Of a stretch of 64,000 nucleotides of DNA, positions 24,655-36,546 are shown piece by piece; position 1 is the stretch's first letter, and every line of letters begins with the position of its first letter. The position numbers and the translations under genes are program-made. Origin of the DNA: Heliocybe sulcata (Eukaryota; Basidiomycota; Agaricomycetes; Gloeophyllales; Gloeophyllaceae); contig ML213512.1 in assembly GCA_004369045.1 (NCBI GenBank), forward strand, positions 449,453-513,452. Direction: 5' to 3'. A model generated the notes under the pieces. It was given only the letters and a program-made list of their open reading frames with translations. It did not search any database and was not told where the DNA came from.

Positions 24655-26078
24655 CTAGTCTCGGGCACGCTTCTGCCTCATACGCGCCCTGTCCTTGCCA
24701 CCTGAAGAGCCGTCTTTGCGCGCCGCATGACGGGCATGCTCGCCTGATCGCGGCTCCCTAGCGCGTTCGGCCCGTCTCGCGTGCGTCTGTTCCTCTGAAG
24801 AGTGGAGAAGAGAGACTAGCGCCACTTTTGCCTTCAGGATGATATCTGTGTGGAACTCTGGCTCGCTGTTTGTTGTGCCCAGTCTCTCTCTTCGCATCAA
24901 CCCCAGCTCTGTAGTGCACAAAACAGACGGATCCGTTCGCTTTAAGGGTTCTCCTCTATCCTGCTCCATGCACTGTGGGTCTGCCTGGTTCTTCGACGTG
25001 TACAGCAGCGTATAATAATCGTAGGAAGTAACTTCCTCTCCTATTATGTTCCGGAGGCGCAGGGCCAGCTCGACTATGGCAGCTAAAGCATCGTGGCTGG
25101 CGCATTTGATGTCCTGCCAACCCGAGGCGTCAACACAGCCAGTGGCTTCACAAACGGATTGGATTGCCATCTGTGTGCTTGCCATCCAGTGATCGATCTC
25201 TGCTTTTTCTTCTGTGGTACATCGCCGCAAATGCTCGCGAGCTAAGGATCGCCAACGACCGGCTACTGCCTGCGGTTCTGTGCGGACATATATCAGCTCT
25301 CACATCATGCAAGGAAGTGGGGCCACGGACGGTGTGCTCGAATGCTCCGGTAGGTCTCTTGATAAGCCATGCTGATGTACTCTTGCTCGCGTTCTCCATG
25401 GATAGGCCAGCCGCGGATCATATCGGCAGAAGAGAGGCACATGATAGCCTGTAGCGCAGCCGATACGACGGACGAGTCGTCAGTCTTGGCCAACGCTCGC
25501 ACGACTTCACGCCCCAGGAAGTGATGAATAGAGTCCTGGACCATCCTCGCGTTGCCGCGACTCGTCTTGTCGAGATCAATGGCATCTGCTATGGTTGCTG
25601 CTGTCTGGAAGATATCCGCGTTGAGATCGCAAATCATGGTCTTGATTTCGGCGGCGGAGGTCGTATCTGCCTTCGTTAGAAACGTCTGGGCGACCTGAAG
25701 TTCTGCAGTGCGGGCTTCAAGTAGCTTCTCTTGTTCCGCCAACCGCTTTTCCAGTGTCATCCGGTGCCCATCGAGGTGCGATATGCGCTGATCGCGACTA
25801 GCTAGGGCAGCCCTCCACTCGGCAACGCATGTGATATTTTCTTGTTGTACACGACGCAATTCGGATTCCACCATTATCCTCCTCTCTTGTTCTTCAGCTA
25901 TCGAGGCATCGCGATCTTGTACTGCTCTCATCCATCCCTGCAGCTCATGTACAGCTCGGGGGTCCGCGCGTATTTGATCTGTTGCTTCTACCCCATTGGT
26001 CTGGGCATGCCTCAGCGTAGCCATCTGGTCGGCTTCGTACAGCTGTGTCGTGCTCCAAGGGAAAGTGAAAGAGAACAT
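24655..26078 (-). CDS. Coiled-coil protein C
   Basis: Third member of the coiled-coil family. Two exons (26078-25331 and 25277-24655, donor GTCCGT) give 456 residues. A shorter coiled coil (about residues 45-150, no 42-residue repeats) is followed by CDLNADIFQTAATIADAIDL, then QPQAVAGRWRSLAREHLRR, VTSYDYYTLLYTSK, VLCTTELGLMRRERLG and LKAKVALVSLLHSSEEQ. The extreme C-terminus is rich in Arg, Lys and His. Intron position and phase equal those of coiled-coil B, confirming common origin. It lies head-to-head with HSP70-like C, 410 bp apart. Function unknown. Confidence 0.77.
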
Positions 26079-26488
26079 CGCAGGATCTCAAGGCTCGCTG
26101 CTGAGAGTAAGGGGATGCGGCTGGCCCCGTGCTGTATGAGAGCAAGTGAATCGTCAGCGCTCAGCATCCAGCTCCAATTCTTGCAATGCTCGTTCTACCC
26201 CCGGAAGCGGCGTTGATGCTGCACGTTGAGGCAGCATGGTCGATAAGAAGGCTCTAAATGAAGATAGAACTGGCATCTTCGTATTATCGTACCAACGATA
26301 CGGGTCTACTGTATTCACTTCAGATACAGTCCATATTTGTATTGGGTCGTTCAATTCGCCCGACTTCCCCGCAGCCATGAGGCCGCGGCGCCTCATGCGC
26401 TCCTAGGCCCTATAAGACCCTCTTGCTAAGACTCATCTCTGGATAAAGTTCCTCCTTTGCCTGCAGGGTTGCTCTATTCTGCTCTCTA
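26079..26488. promoter_or_regulatory. Divergent promoter region, coiled-coil C / HSP70-like C
   Basis: The 410 bp between divergent starts mirrors the layout at 20912-21404. It is a natural place to look for shared regulatory motifs; none was obvious by eye. Confidence 0.4.
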
Positions 26489-28961
26489 ATGCCGCCCTCT
26501 CAGTCTCGCGAACCGTACGACGGCTCTAGCCGCAAGCTCGTTCTCGCCTTGGACGTTGGTACAACTTTCAGTGGAATATCGTACGCTATCTTGGATCCCG
26601 GGGAAGTCCCGAAGATATTGACGGTGACATCGTATTACGGTTCTCGATGCCCCATTTTTCTTTGGGGTGACCATATCGTTTCTAGGTATCCTGGTCAAAC
26701 AAGCACCGGAGGAGACTCCAAAATTCCTTCCGTCATGTACTACGATGACGAAGGCGTTGTCCAAGCGGTTGGCCAAGAAGCAGAGAATTTGGCTGAGAGC
26801 GGAGAAGCAGAGGAGATGGAGTGGATCCGAGTTCAATGGCGCGTCTCTCTTCTGTTCGTGATGTCAGCAACGCTGATACCCGCGTACGCAGGTTCAAGCT
26901 GTGTCTTAGACCGAAAATGCTGAACGCTCCCCGTATCGCGGATGACTTGCTGTCTCGACTTCCGGTGTTCAAGACTATCATTGATGTTTTCGCTGATTTC
27001 CTCTCATATCTCTTCACTTGTGCGAAGGATTACATCAGGACTGCCCATGCAGCTGGTGATGCGCTCCTCCGCTCGTTGGAAGGGAACATAGACTTCGTGA
27101 TGGGGCATCCTAATGGGTGGGGTGGTTTACAGCAACAGCGAATGCGGAAGGCTGCTGTCGAGGCGGGACTAGTGCCTGATATGAAGGCCGCAGAGGACAG
27201 GATCCAGTTCGTGACTGAAGGGGAAGCCAGCCTGTACTACTGTCTGGAGAATGGCCTATCGTCCGACGCGATCAAGGTTCGATCTGTCTTATGTCTTGTC
27301 CCTGCAATTCTGACCAGTCCTCTCTTTAGCCGGACAACAAGATCATGATTGTGGACGCAGGAGGCGGAACCATCGACCTCAGCTCTTATCGTATCACGAA
27401 GGCGAAGCCTATCAAAGTCGAAGAAGTTGCAATACCTGGCTGTGAGTGAGAATGCGCTGCGTAGGTTCACTGCAGCTCGGCACTAAATTTTCGTCAGGCC
27501 GTGTGCACGGCTCCGTCTTCGTCAACGAACGAGCTACTGCATTCCTTTTTGGTGCGTACAATGGGCTACTACAGTATCCGACTTATGTGCCGTGCCGAAC
27601 TCTGTGGAGCAGAGAAACTCAAGGGTTCCATATACGATGATCCGCAAGACATCGACAACATCGTACGATCGTTTGAGAAGACCGTGAAGCGCAGGTTCAA
27701 AGCATCTAATGAGACAGTCCATATCCGTTTCGGATCAAGGAACGACAACGACCCAGAGTACGGTATATCGAAGGGGATTATGAAGCTGACTGGGTACGTT
27801 TCCCCTTTCCCGTATTCCCGTCTCGCTGGAACGTGTCTCGATCAGGAACGAGGTATCACAGTTCTTTAACCCTTCAGTGGACGCCATAGTCGACGCTGTC
27901 CAGGAGCAAAGACGGCAAGAGGGAGATATAAAGGTGAAGTCATCAGTATCATTGGTTCCGCTTCGAGTTGCACCTGACCTCTAGCTACAGACAATATTCT
28001 TTGTTGGGGGTTTCGCTGCCAACGACTACCTGTTCAGCAAGCTGCGTGGAGAACTGGCAGGCACTGGCATCGAAATCTCTCGTCCTAATGGATACACGTA
28101 CGTCTATACAATCCTACCTCCTTCGCAGCTGCTGTGGTCACTATGAACGGACCTTTTGCATGCCCAGTAACAAGGCAGTTGCCGACGGCGCACTGGTGTT
28201 CTACATGGACCATGTAGTGTGCACAAGGGTGGCTCGAACGATGTATGGCACCAAAACGAGCGTAGCTTACGATCCTAATCAATGGGAGCACAAGATGCGC
28301 TCGCATAGTATCTTCAGCTGGCCGTCAGGGCGCAAGGCTTTGCCTCACGCATACACACTCATGGTCATCAAAGTAGGCAGTTTCTCGATTGGCATATACA
28401 TACTAACATGCATTATCCTACTTAGGGAAGCAAGATCAACACGGAAGAAGAATACGTCAGCGACCTCTTCAGGGAGGCGATAGACCCAGATACCATAATC
28501 TATGGACTTGAATCCGAGGCTGTCGTCGCCTACAGTGGCGCTTCCACTTACCCTCAGTGGACCGATGTCGAACCTGGTGAACCTGTCAGCTCTTGAGAGA
28601 GTAACGAACTAATCACACGTACCAGAATCATATCACACGCTCTGCACCATTCGCGCTGACGTTTCACAGGCAGTTCAGTGCCTTAAACCCATGCTAGGTC
28701 CGAGGCGCCAAATTTACTACAGGTTCGACTTCAAGATTGTGCTGAAATTCGGACTCACGGAGCTCAAAGCTTATACGGCATGGACGGAAAACGTGAGCAG
28801 TCGCCTTGTTTACCGTCCTCGATGAGATAGCTAATCATCGTAATTAATTGTACCCGTCAGGGTGTGGAGAAAAGGTGTGACAGATTTCTTCGATCCCACT
28901 ATCACTGCGCTGACCTAGGACCTGCAGAAGCCCGGCAAGCATTGTGTATTTGGAGGAGTGA
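26489..28961 (+). CDS. HSP70-like protein (HSPA12-type), copy C
   Basis: Closest to copy A. Motifs: LALDVGTTFSGISYAILDPG, FVMGHPNGWGGLQQQRMRKA, RIQFVTEGEASLYYCLENGL, IMIVDAGGGTIDLSSYRI, IFFVGGFAANDYLFSKLRG, and NKAVADGALVFYMDHVVC. Introns lie at the same positions as in A and B (for example donor GTGAGT near 27444 and donor GTGCGT near 27552). The last exon ends SPASIVYLEE with TGA at 28959. About 580 residues, intact. Adenine-nucleotide binding is predicted from the phosphate loops; there is no canonical HSP70 substrate-binding domain after the ATPase-like part, as is usual for HSPA12 relatives. Confidence 0.86.
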
Positions 28962-29456
28962 TAGGGTCGCCGCAGTGGCAGTATTGTTGTTTTTGCTAGG
29001 GTCATAAGTGCCTCCGACGACTGTTCGCTCCTAGTTATTTGAACGTTCTGGAACATGCGTACCTACAGGCAATGTATGAATTGCAAGGCTCGCATGGATT
29101 ACATTTCTCTAGATTATCCGAAGGTCCTGGTGACTTCGCCTAAGAGGCCCTGTATATGGGCCCAATAGCAAGGGATGTCACTTCTATATGCAACTTAAAG
29201 CTTGAGCACTTGAGCCTGCTTCCATGTAGCAGCTATAAGAGCGGGATCGAGGGCGCTGCCTCGCGAGACACATGCACGACAAGAGCATGGAGCAGCTAGC
29301 CACCCCACGAGTTTAAGATGAATGGATATTACATTGTGTCTTTAGGTCGTTAGTACGATGCAAATACCATAAACTGCTCGCGCCAGTCCCATGTACCAAA
29401 ACTGCAACCATACGTCAATCGGACGGCATAATTCTAGTCTAGGCGAGACCTCACCT
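28962..29456. other. Convergent intergenic region
   Basis: Lies between the HSP70-like C stop and the cct8 stop. No gene recognised. Confidence 0.4.
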
Positions 29457-31456
29457 CTAGTCATCATCGTCCCAGTTGCCCGCCTGCTGCGGTATTTTAG
29501 GCCCGCCGGCCGGCTTACTCATGATGATACTGTCGACACTGAGTACGGCCACAGCAGCTTCCGTGGCCAGCTTGACAGCCCACGACTTCGCCGCCAAAGA
29601 ATCCAAGATCTTGTGATCGACAGCGGATAGCGTGCCATCAGTCTCCGCCTGCAAGGACTTTAATCGTCATATATGTTCTTTAACGGAAGACCCACCTCAA
29701 CGTCCACACCCCAGGCCTCGCCATCCTTTTCTTCGTGCTTCGCCCAGAGCCGGCTGAGCACCTCGTTTCCCTCAGCAGCGCCAAACGCGTTCTCCGCTAG
29801 CGTCCTCGGCACGACCTCGAGGGCGCTCGCATACCGCCTCACCGCGTGCTGCGACAATCCTTTCAGACCACTCCCGTACACCTCGATACGCTTCGCCAGC
29901 TCGAGTTCCGTCGCGCCCGCACCAGGAACAAGCTTCTGGTCCTTCATGAGCGACTTGATCACGTTCACACCATCGTCAATAGCGCGTTCGAGGTCATCCA
30001 GGTGGTTCTGCGTCGCCCCGCGGAGCACTATCGTTGCAGTGCGTGTCTTCTCCTCGCCGCCCTCCTCTTGCCGCAGGACAGTCACGCGGTCCCCGCCGAC
30101 TTCGACAGACTCAAAGACGTCGACGAAACCGGCTTCTTCCGGCGTGGGTGCGCCGATACGCGCTAGTGGCGTCGCGTTCACCACGCGACAGAGGCGGCGC
30201 AGGTCGAATTTGGAGAGGACTTTGAGGACGGCGATATCGAAGCGGTTAAGGTAGTGCATGGCGAGCTCCCCGACGTTCGATCCGGCGATGATGACTTTTA
30301 CGCCCGAGTCTGCGATCTCTTTGATGATCTGAAGAGTATGAGGTGGCGTACACGAGTAAATATGCATAAGCTTACTTTCTCTAGTGCCTGTTCTTCACCA
30401 CGAGTGAAGTTTAGCATCTCCTCCTTGTTGTGGATAAGGACCGTCCCTTTTGTCTCCGTTTGTGCGACGTCTATTCCGCATGTATATACGGCAACCTTCG
30501 CCTTTTTGACATTCTTGATGTTGCCTGGGCCGATGCTTTAGAATTTTCTTGCTGAGGAATGAGTACACTCACCTTCAGGCTCCCGGCCAAACACCATACC
30601 CTGCACGACTCTGCTGTTGGCTAAACTTCCACCCATGATCTTAACGACGCGAACATTATCCACGTTGAAGTTCTTGGGGTTGGGAGGCATCACAACCATG
30701 GCGGCTTCTGCCACTAATGATGATAGCGTGTCTTCGTATCCATACTGTTTTGATGCAATGGCAGGTTTGAGTGCAGAGGAAAGGGCGTCTTGTGTGAAAG
30801 GGATAGACAGACTGCTACATGATAGATCTGGCACAGGCATTAGCTTCCACTGAAAACAACGAGGACGCGATCACACGCACTGTCAAATTCTGCGAGGGTT
30901 TTCGTGCATGCCAGTTCATAACCACGGATGATTTCGCTCGGATGTAGCCCCATCACCAGCAAATGCTCCGCCTTCTTGAGCAGCTCTCCTGCAAGCATGA
31001 TCACCATATTCGTCGCATCGCCCATCTGCATAAGTCAGCCACATAAAATTGATAAACATTGTACGACAGACCTCAGCTTCCTGTGCTTGCGATGCCATGA
31101 CCACCAATTTCGCAGCAGGGTGCACGACCTCCATCTCGCGCAGAATAGTAGCCGCATCCGAGGTAACGAAGAGCTTGCCCAGGTGGTTGATTAGAAGCTT
31201 GTTTCTTCCTGTATTTCCATGTTAGTACACAACGTATATGGTCTGCACTATACGCACCATTTGGACCAAAACTCGTCCGGACCAAGTCCGACAATTCTGA
31301 TACAGCTTGGATATTCCGGAGAACAGCATCCTCGATGCCTTGCAGATGCTAATCTCGTGCGCATTAGTAACACTGGGCCGACATAGCAGTTGAGCTGACC
31401 TTGTATCCATCCTTAAAAAGCTGAATCTGGTTCGCTTTTGGTACTTTCAACGACAT
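29457..31456 (-). CDS. cct8: T-complex protein 1 subunit theta (CCT8)
   Basis: Subunit of the cytosolic TRiC/CCT chaperonin, which folds actin, tubulin and other clients. Starts MSLKVPKANQIQLFKDGYK, then LSDLVRTSFGPNGRNKLLI (nucleotide site), MGDATNMVIMLAGELLKKAE (the usual GDGT reads GDAT), FNVDNVRVVKIMGGS, KFDLRRLCRVVNATPLARIG, TIVLRGATQNHLDDLERAID, KLVPGAGATELELAKRIEVY and the theta-type tail IIMSKPAGGPKIPQQ ending WDDDD. About 550 residues in six or seven exons; first exon 31456-31400, donor GTCAGC. Its 5' end is about 190 bp from the SDR-like gene on the other strand. Confidence 0.95.
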
Positions 31457-31645
31457 GGCTGCAGCAGGCAGAGAGGAACAAATGCGCGTAGTGCGTACGC
31501 TATTCCAGGATTACAACCTTCCTTTCTCACGAATACAAACCAGGTCTACAAAGTCCACCAGTGCTGCCTTTCCCACGAGTACAACCCTGCTTCCCTCCTA
31601 CCAGCTGGCTGGGTGGATCTGCGCTTCGTCAGCTATAAACACATC

Positions 31646-33071
31646 ATGGTCGTTCAAGTACTGTGGAATGTCGTCGATGCAGTAATTCCCAAAGGCTACT
31701 ACTGGCATGTTGCACTGAGCATTCTGGCCATTGTTGTGATCCATGCTTTCGCGCAAGGTCGCACAACAAACCGCGACCGAGACCTACATGCTCGTGTGAT
31801 ACTAGTCACCGTCAGTACTTGAGGCAACTACCGGGTTTTATGCTGAAATGACGCGCAAAGGGAGGCTTCACGCCATTAGGGTTGACTCTCATCCAGACGC
31901 TGGCGCAACGTGGCGCCCATGTCATCGCATTATCGCCTGAGCCAGTAGACGCGTTCCAGACGGAGGTACTCATAGATGTGCTGAGGTCGAAAACCTCAAA
32001 CGAACAGATCTATGCCGAAGAATGCGACCTGTCATCGCCACAGTCCGTCAGGGCGTTCTGCACGCGTTTCCTCACTGGCCAGGACACTCGGCTCGATGCA
32101 ATCGTGTTTGCACACGAATATCAGCACATCGGATCACTCTTTGCTAACAAGAGTGCTGCGGAGGCATTGGAATATCGAAGACAATCTGGTTCAATGGCGA
32201 CATTCCTGATGACCACTCTCCTGCTTCCTGCGCTCCTGACTGCACCTGTAGAGCGGGACATCCGAGTCATCAATGTTGTGAATCCCTTCTATGCAGCAGC
32301 GGTGCCGATCTTTTCGCCCACTATCACGTCGCCGCCCTCAGCTTCCACCTTCCTGCGCGAAGGCTGGCGCTCCCTAAGGCAGATCGTCCTCACGCGTCAC
32401 CTGCAGCGCATCTTGGATGCACTGCCATCAGGTGCACAAGTACCTACTACGGATGAGACCAGCTCGGTCCCTGTCGTTAGCGACAAGCTCCAGCGGTCGA
32501 ACATTGTAGCCGTGTCTGTCTCGCCCGGTATGAGCAGGGCAGATACTGTTGCGGGGCTGCTGGGTGCCGACTCTGCTGCCAATCGCTCGGTACTCGGAGT
32601 CATACTGTAAGTGCATGCAAGCCTTCTCGACACTGAAGCCGTTCCATTTAACCTTATGCCAGATACATGTTGTTGCAACCCATCTTGCGTCTCGTGACCA
32701 AATCACCCAGCGCCGCCACGCAAAGCGTGCTACACGCTCTCTTCCTCCCTACGCCTTACAAGGAACACTCAAGCGAGGGCCAGCTCACCGAGGTTCTGAA
32801 GCCGGGCGCGCTCTACTCAGAATGCGCGGTCGTCACCCTTCGCGTGCCGTCCTTACCCGAGTCAGAAAAGGAGAAGCTGGGGCTGAAACCCGAAGGTGGC
32901 AATGAAGTAGTGAAAGATGATGGCGAGATTGGTGGCCAGGATGTTGGGAGAGTTGTCTGGGAGGGATATGAGGAGAGTTTAAAGCGTTGGGAGGCTTCTG
33001 TTACGACGGAAGTTGAGAAGTCTGGGAGTGGGAGTGTTACCCCGCCGTCTGTCGATACTCCTAATGCGTAA
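31646..33071 (+). CDS. SDR-like protein with N-terminal membrane segment
   Basis: Rossmann-fold protein related to short-chain dehydrogenases. A membrane segment (YYWHVALSILAIVVIHAF) precedes the dinucleotide loop VTGGFTPLGLTLIQTLAQRG, which is joined over an intron at 31812-31860. Then come AEECDLSSPQSVRAFC and LDAIVFAHEY (acidic/NAG-like positions). The usual catalytic Ser and Tyr-x3-Lys are not evident; the corresponding region reads INVVNPFYAAAVPIFSP. A second intron lies near 32609-32662, and the C-terminus is acidic and Ser-rich. About 450 residues. It may belong to the fungal DUF1776-like group, but I cannot confirm this. The start is uncertain: 31646 is the first in-frame ATG before the membrane segment, and an upstream exon is possible. 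Confidence 0.7.
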
Positions 33072-33263
33072 CAGATTCTCGTATATGCCTACGATATTTA
33101 TTGGACTGTTGCAACTGAATCAAATTGCGAGTGTAGCCACTTCCCCGTATATATAGTGGCGCGGAAACCTAAATCAGACGTTTCCATCAATATCACGCCT
33201 CGAGTCGCGGCCCGTTGAAATCTGAATCCAATACACTGTGCAGGGCCAAAGCGCGAACAACAA

Positions 33264-35026
33264 GATGGCAAAGGGAAAGCAGAAAGTATATGAAGAGCCC
33301 GCACAACCGTACATTGTTGTGACGGATCCTTTCCGTATGCCGCGCTCCAGCCGGCAACAACGCCATTTCGATGAGACCGCTGCATGGCTTAACCATGTCT
33401 TTGGGTCTCAAGATGCAGTTGATACCATTTATACTATGCGGACTGTAAGTGACGTATCTTCGCTACTCGTAATAATATATCGACTGATCTCTAATGCATG
33501 ACAAGAGAACAGAAATAATCGTGGCCGTCAGTGAAGACGTCGACATTGCTCCCGCACTGGGAGCTCACCGCTGGAGCATGTTTATGCCGCATATGAACCC
33601 AGCAGACGGGGATAAAGTCTCTTGCATTTTCAGATACAACTACAAGACGCAGGGAGATCCTTTGTCGCGTGTGTTGTCCTCAAATTTGCTGCACGTGAGC
33701 TACTCTGACCTACAAGTTCTGTAGGTCAATGGATTGCAATGTATCCCGAGACGCCGGTGAACATTACATTCGTGTCCCCGTATCCCGAGCCTGCTTCCAG
33801 GTATGAACTGCCGCCTCCTAGTGTTGCTCCTTTGGTTGTGAGGGTGCCACGACCGGAATTAGAGCCAATGCCCATCCAAGAAGTACCATCTGGAAGGTCC
33901 CCGCCGCAACGTCAGCCCCTCGAGACCCCTACGATCTTCTCCAACTCTGCACCACCGACTACTACCGATGATCCAGTAAGTAAAATCCACATACTTTGAT
34001 CTGATGCCTCCGCTATATGCCCACATGACCGAATGTCAGCACACATCCTCACCATACCAGCGACCATCGCACTACACTGGAAGCTCTGCCACCTCTGATA
34101 CTAATAATACCCGACCTCCGCCCGTCAAACGGGAACACGTAGAGGCTCCGCCCGGTCAGTTCAGGCATGCATCTCTGATCGCTATCGTAGTTTCAACTTG
34201 CAAAACTATGATTTCTAGGGTTTGACAAGAAATTTGATCCATACGAAGATGGTCAGTATCCCTGATTCTAGGTTTTTATTGGGTTCTGACAAGGCCCACT
34301 AGAGGAGGCCGCTCTCCAGCTACTGCGAGCAGTATCACAGACTAAAAAGGAGGAACCCCAAGATTACCTCCTTGAAGGCGGCTTTGCCTCTAATAGAAAT
34401 GTTATGATCAAGGCAGAATCGGGTCTTGAACAGGCTGATATGCTGCGGCGCAATGGTGAGTTTACTCTGCTTTGCGATGCTACGCCCTAGTGAAACAGTA
34501 TGCTCCAGGAGATACCAGACCGAACTCTGCACTTGAGGACGCCTTCAACGAGCTCCAGAGGACCAGAGAATCCAATGGCAAGGCATTCTACAACATATAG
34601 TTCTGCATTGGATAGCTGATCCAGGTCCTCCGATAGATAATGTGAAACCAGAGCCAGTGTCTTGGCGTCTGGAGAGGAACCCGGCTGATACGCAGCAAGT
34701 GTCTTCATCGCTGGCTGAGGCGTTGAAGGAATATGAAGCCAACGGCTCCGGCAGTCCATCAACGCATGCTGGAATGGCTACATCAGATATTGAGGTCGTA
34801 ACTACCGGTCTTAAGCGCCCGATGGACGAGAATGAGGATCACGGCAGTGGTAAGTCAAAGTTTATTACATCTTCCGGTATCTATTGAATAATACTGCATT
34901 CAGAAGGATTGCGAAAGAGGATCAAAGAGGAATCAGGTCATTGACTTTGGATACTGACAATCTGTAGGAATATGGCGATTTCTCTGTCCTGAGTGTCGCC
35001 TTCGGTTTCTACTCTTGGACTACTAG
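33264..35026 (+). CDS. Unrecognised fungal protein
   Basis: No family recognised. Starts MAKGKQKVYEEPAQPYIVV; the first 150 residues look globular (HFDETAAWLNHVFGSQDAVD, ALGAHRWSMFMPHMNPADGD, VSCIFRYNYKTQGDPLSRVL). A proline-rich middle and a charged C-terminal part follow (ALQLLRAVSQTKKEEPQDYL, then LEQADMLRRN joined to EDQRIQWQGILQHIVLHW). Late exons are joined by GT-AG introns at about 34456-34551, 34851-34902 and 34941-34968, giving an end RFLLLDY at TAG 35024. Exon joins after 34450 are less certain; an alternative frame stops near 34600. Its stop is 42 bp from the stop of the convergent kinase gene. Confidence 0.55.
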
Positions 35027-35067
35027 TACCTTTTGGAGGCAAGTTTGACCCTCGTCGCATATGCTAT

Positions 35068-36546
35068 CTAGCACCCCAAAAGGCGCCGCATACAGGGTCT
35101 CTTGTTGGGGTCAGTCCTCCAGCTGGGTACTGCCCAGCCCCACAGCACATCCGACATCTGCCGATGGTTTCTCACAGGTCGTCCCGGTCGCTCGCCATTC
35201 ATAATTGCGAGTATAGTAGCGCCATCGCTGAGATCTTGGAATGGAGGCTTTCCAGTGAAGACCTGCCACAGAGTCGACCTTGAGCAAGGTTCCATGCGCG
35301 AGTCCAAGGCAAGTAGCGATAGCTCACCTCAATGCAGAGCATTCCGAAAGCAAAGACGTCCGACTTTTGAGTTCTTGTATTGCAGCTGAATAACTCGGGC
35401 GCCATCCATCGCACACATCCACCCGAGCCGCTATGGCTATTACTACTCCCCGAAGGGCAGTTCACCATGTTGTCCACATGCGCGAGACCGAAATCAGCAA
35501 TCCGTGGATTTAATCCCTCGTCGACAAGTACATTTGCCTTGGGAACGGTCAGACTGCACGTAGCGTCGCAGGATAGAGGGGAGGATATTCACCCCTCGTA
35601 TGTCGCCATGCACGAGGCCGCGTTCATGAATGTAAGAGAGGCCTTCAGCGACCTCGCGAAGCTTAACGAGCAGAAATGATGAAGGACGAAACAAACCTCC
35701 CAAAGAGCAAATATCCTCACCATTTCCTCCATAACAGTTTGCGATGGAAATTGTTTGATGTACTGGACGATGTCGCCATTCTCAAGCCACGGAGAGACCA
35801 TGACATATGGATACAAAGGGTCGTCGACGCTGACCCCGATAAGCGGGAGGATGTTGCGATGCTTCAACGAACACCATATAATTGCTTCTCGAAATAAGGT
35901 CTATACTTGCGTTAGATAGACTCTTTCAGAACTCAGGCGCACTCATACCTGTTTTCTTTGCCGCCGGGTTTGGTGGGTGTCACTATTGTATTCGCGCAGA
36001 CGCTTGACTGCTACGAGATAACCATTCCACGTCCCCTTATGGACATCTCCGAAGCCACCCGCACAGGCGGAAGACTTTCCAGTCCTGATGCCAGTGACGA
36101 AAAGAGAGGGAGGAAACAGAACATTGTCGAGGGCCAGTCTCACAAGCAGATTTGTTCCCCTCTTACACAAGTCGTTGGGCGGTAAATCGGCGGACCATTC
36201 CTGTAAGGTCTGGTAGTTGTAAGCGAAAGGGAAAGTCGCGCAGTGGAGATATGGGACCCACCTTCAAGAGACAGTTCAAGTACCTTTCGGTTCGATCACG
36301 TCCCCATGTCTTCAATATGTCGCGTATGCTATTCTTTTCCGCATTGTCGAGAAAAAGGCGCGCTTCCTCTCCATCGAAATCGCTTCGGGTCTTGCGAACG
36401 GTAGCTCCGTGTATCTGGGGAACGAAGTCAGCGCCGCTAGCGAGTGCCGAAGCCTCTGGATTGCTCGATGAATGGTAGAATGGAAATCCACGGTTGAGGG
36501 CTTCGGATTGCACTAGGGTTAAGATAGGCATTTCGCACGCAGACAT
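35068..36546 (-). CDS. TKL-like protein kinase with HGD catalytic loop
   Basis: Protein kinase of the type expanded in Agaricomycetes. The N-terminal region (about 150 residues, IHGATVRKTRSDFDGEEARL and following) is joined to LQEWSADLPPNDLCKRGTN by a 51-nt intron. The glycine loop reads AGGFGDVHKGTWNG, the ATP lysine lies in LVAVKRLREY, and helix C lies in LFREAIIWCSLKHRNILPL. The catalytic loop is LVHGDIRGVNIL: HGD replaces HRD and Arg replaces the usual Lys. DFG is present (RIADFGLAHVD), as are the activation-segment end VRWMAPELF and SDVFAFGMLCIEVFTGKPPF. All metal- and ATP-binding residues seem present, so activity is likely. Target unknown. About six exons, end RRLLGC. Confidence 0.82.

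Noticed and set aside
29846-30254. Ser/Arg-rich plus-strand frames over cct8
   Set aside because: Reverse-strand shadows of a clearly recognised chaperonin subunit.
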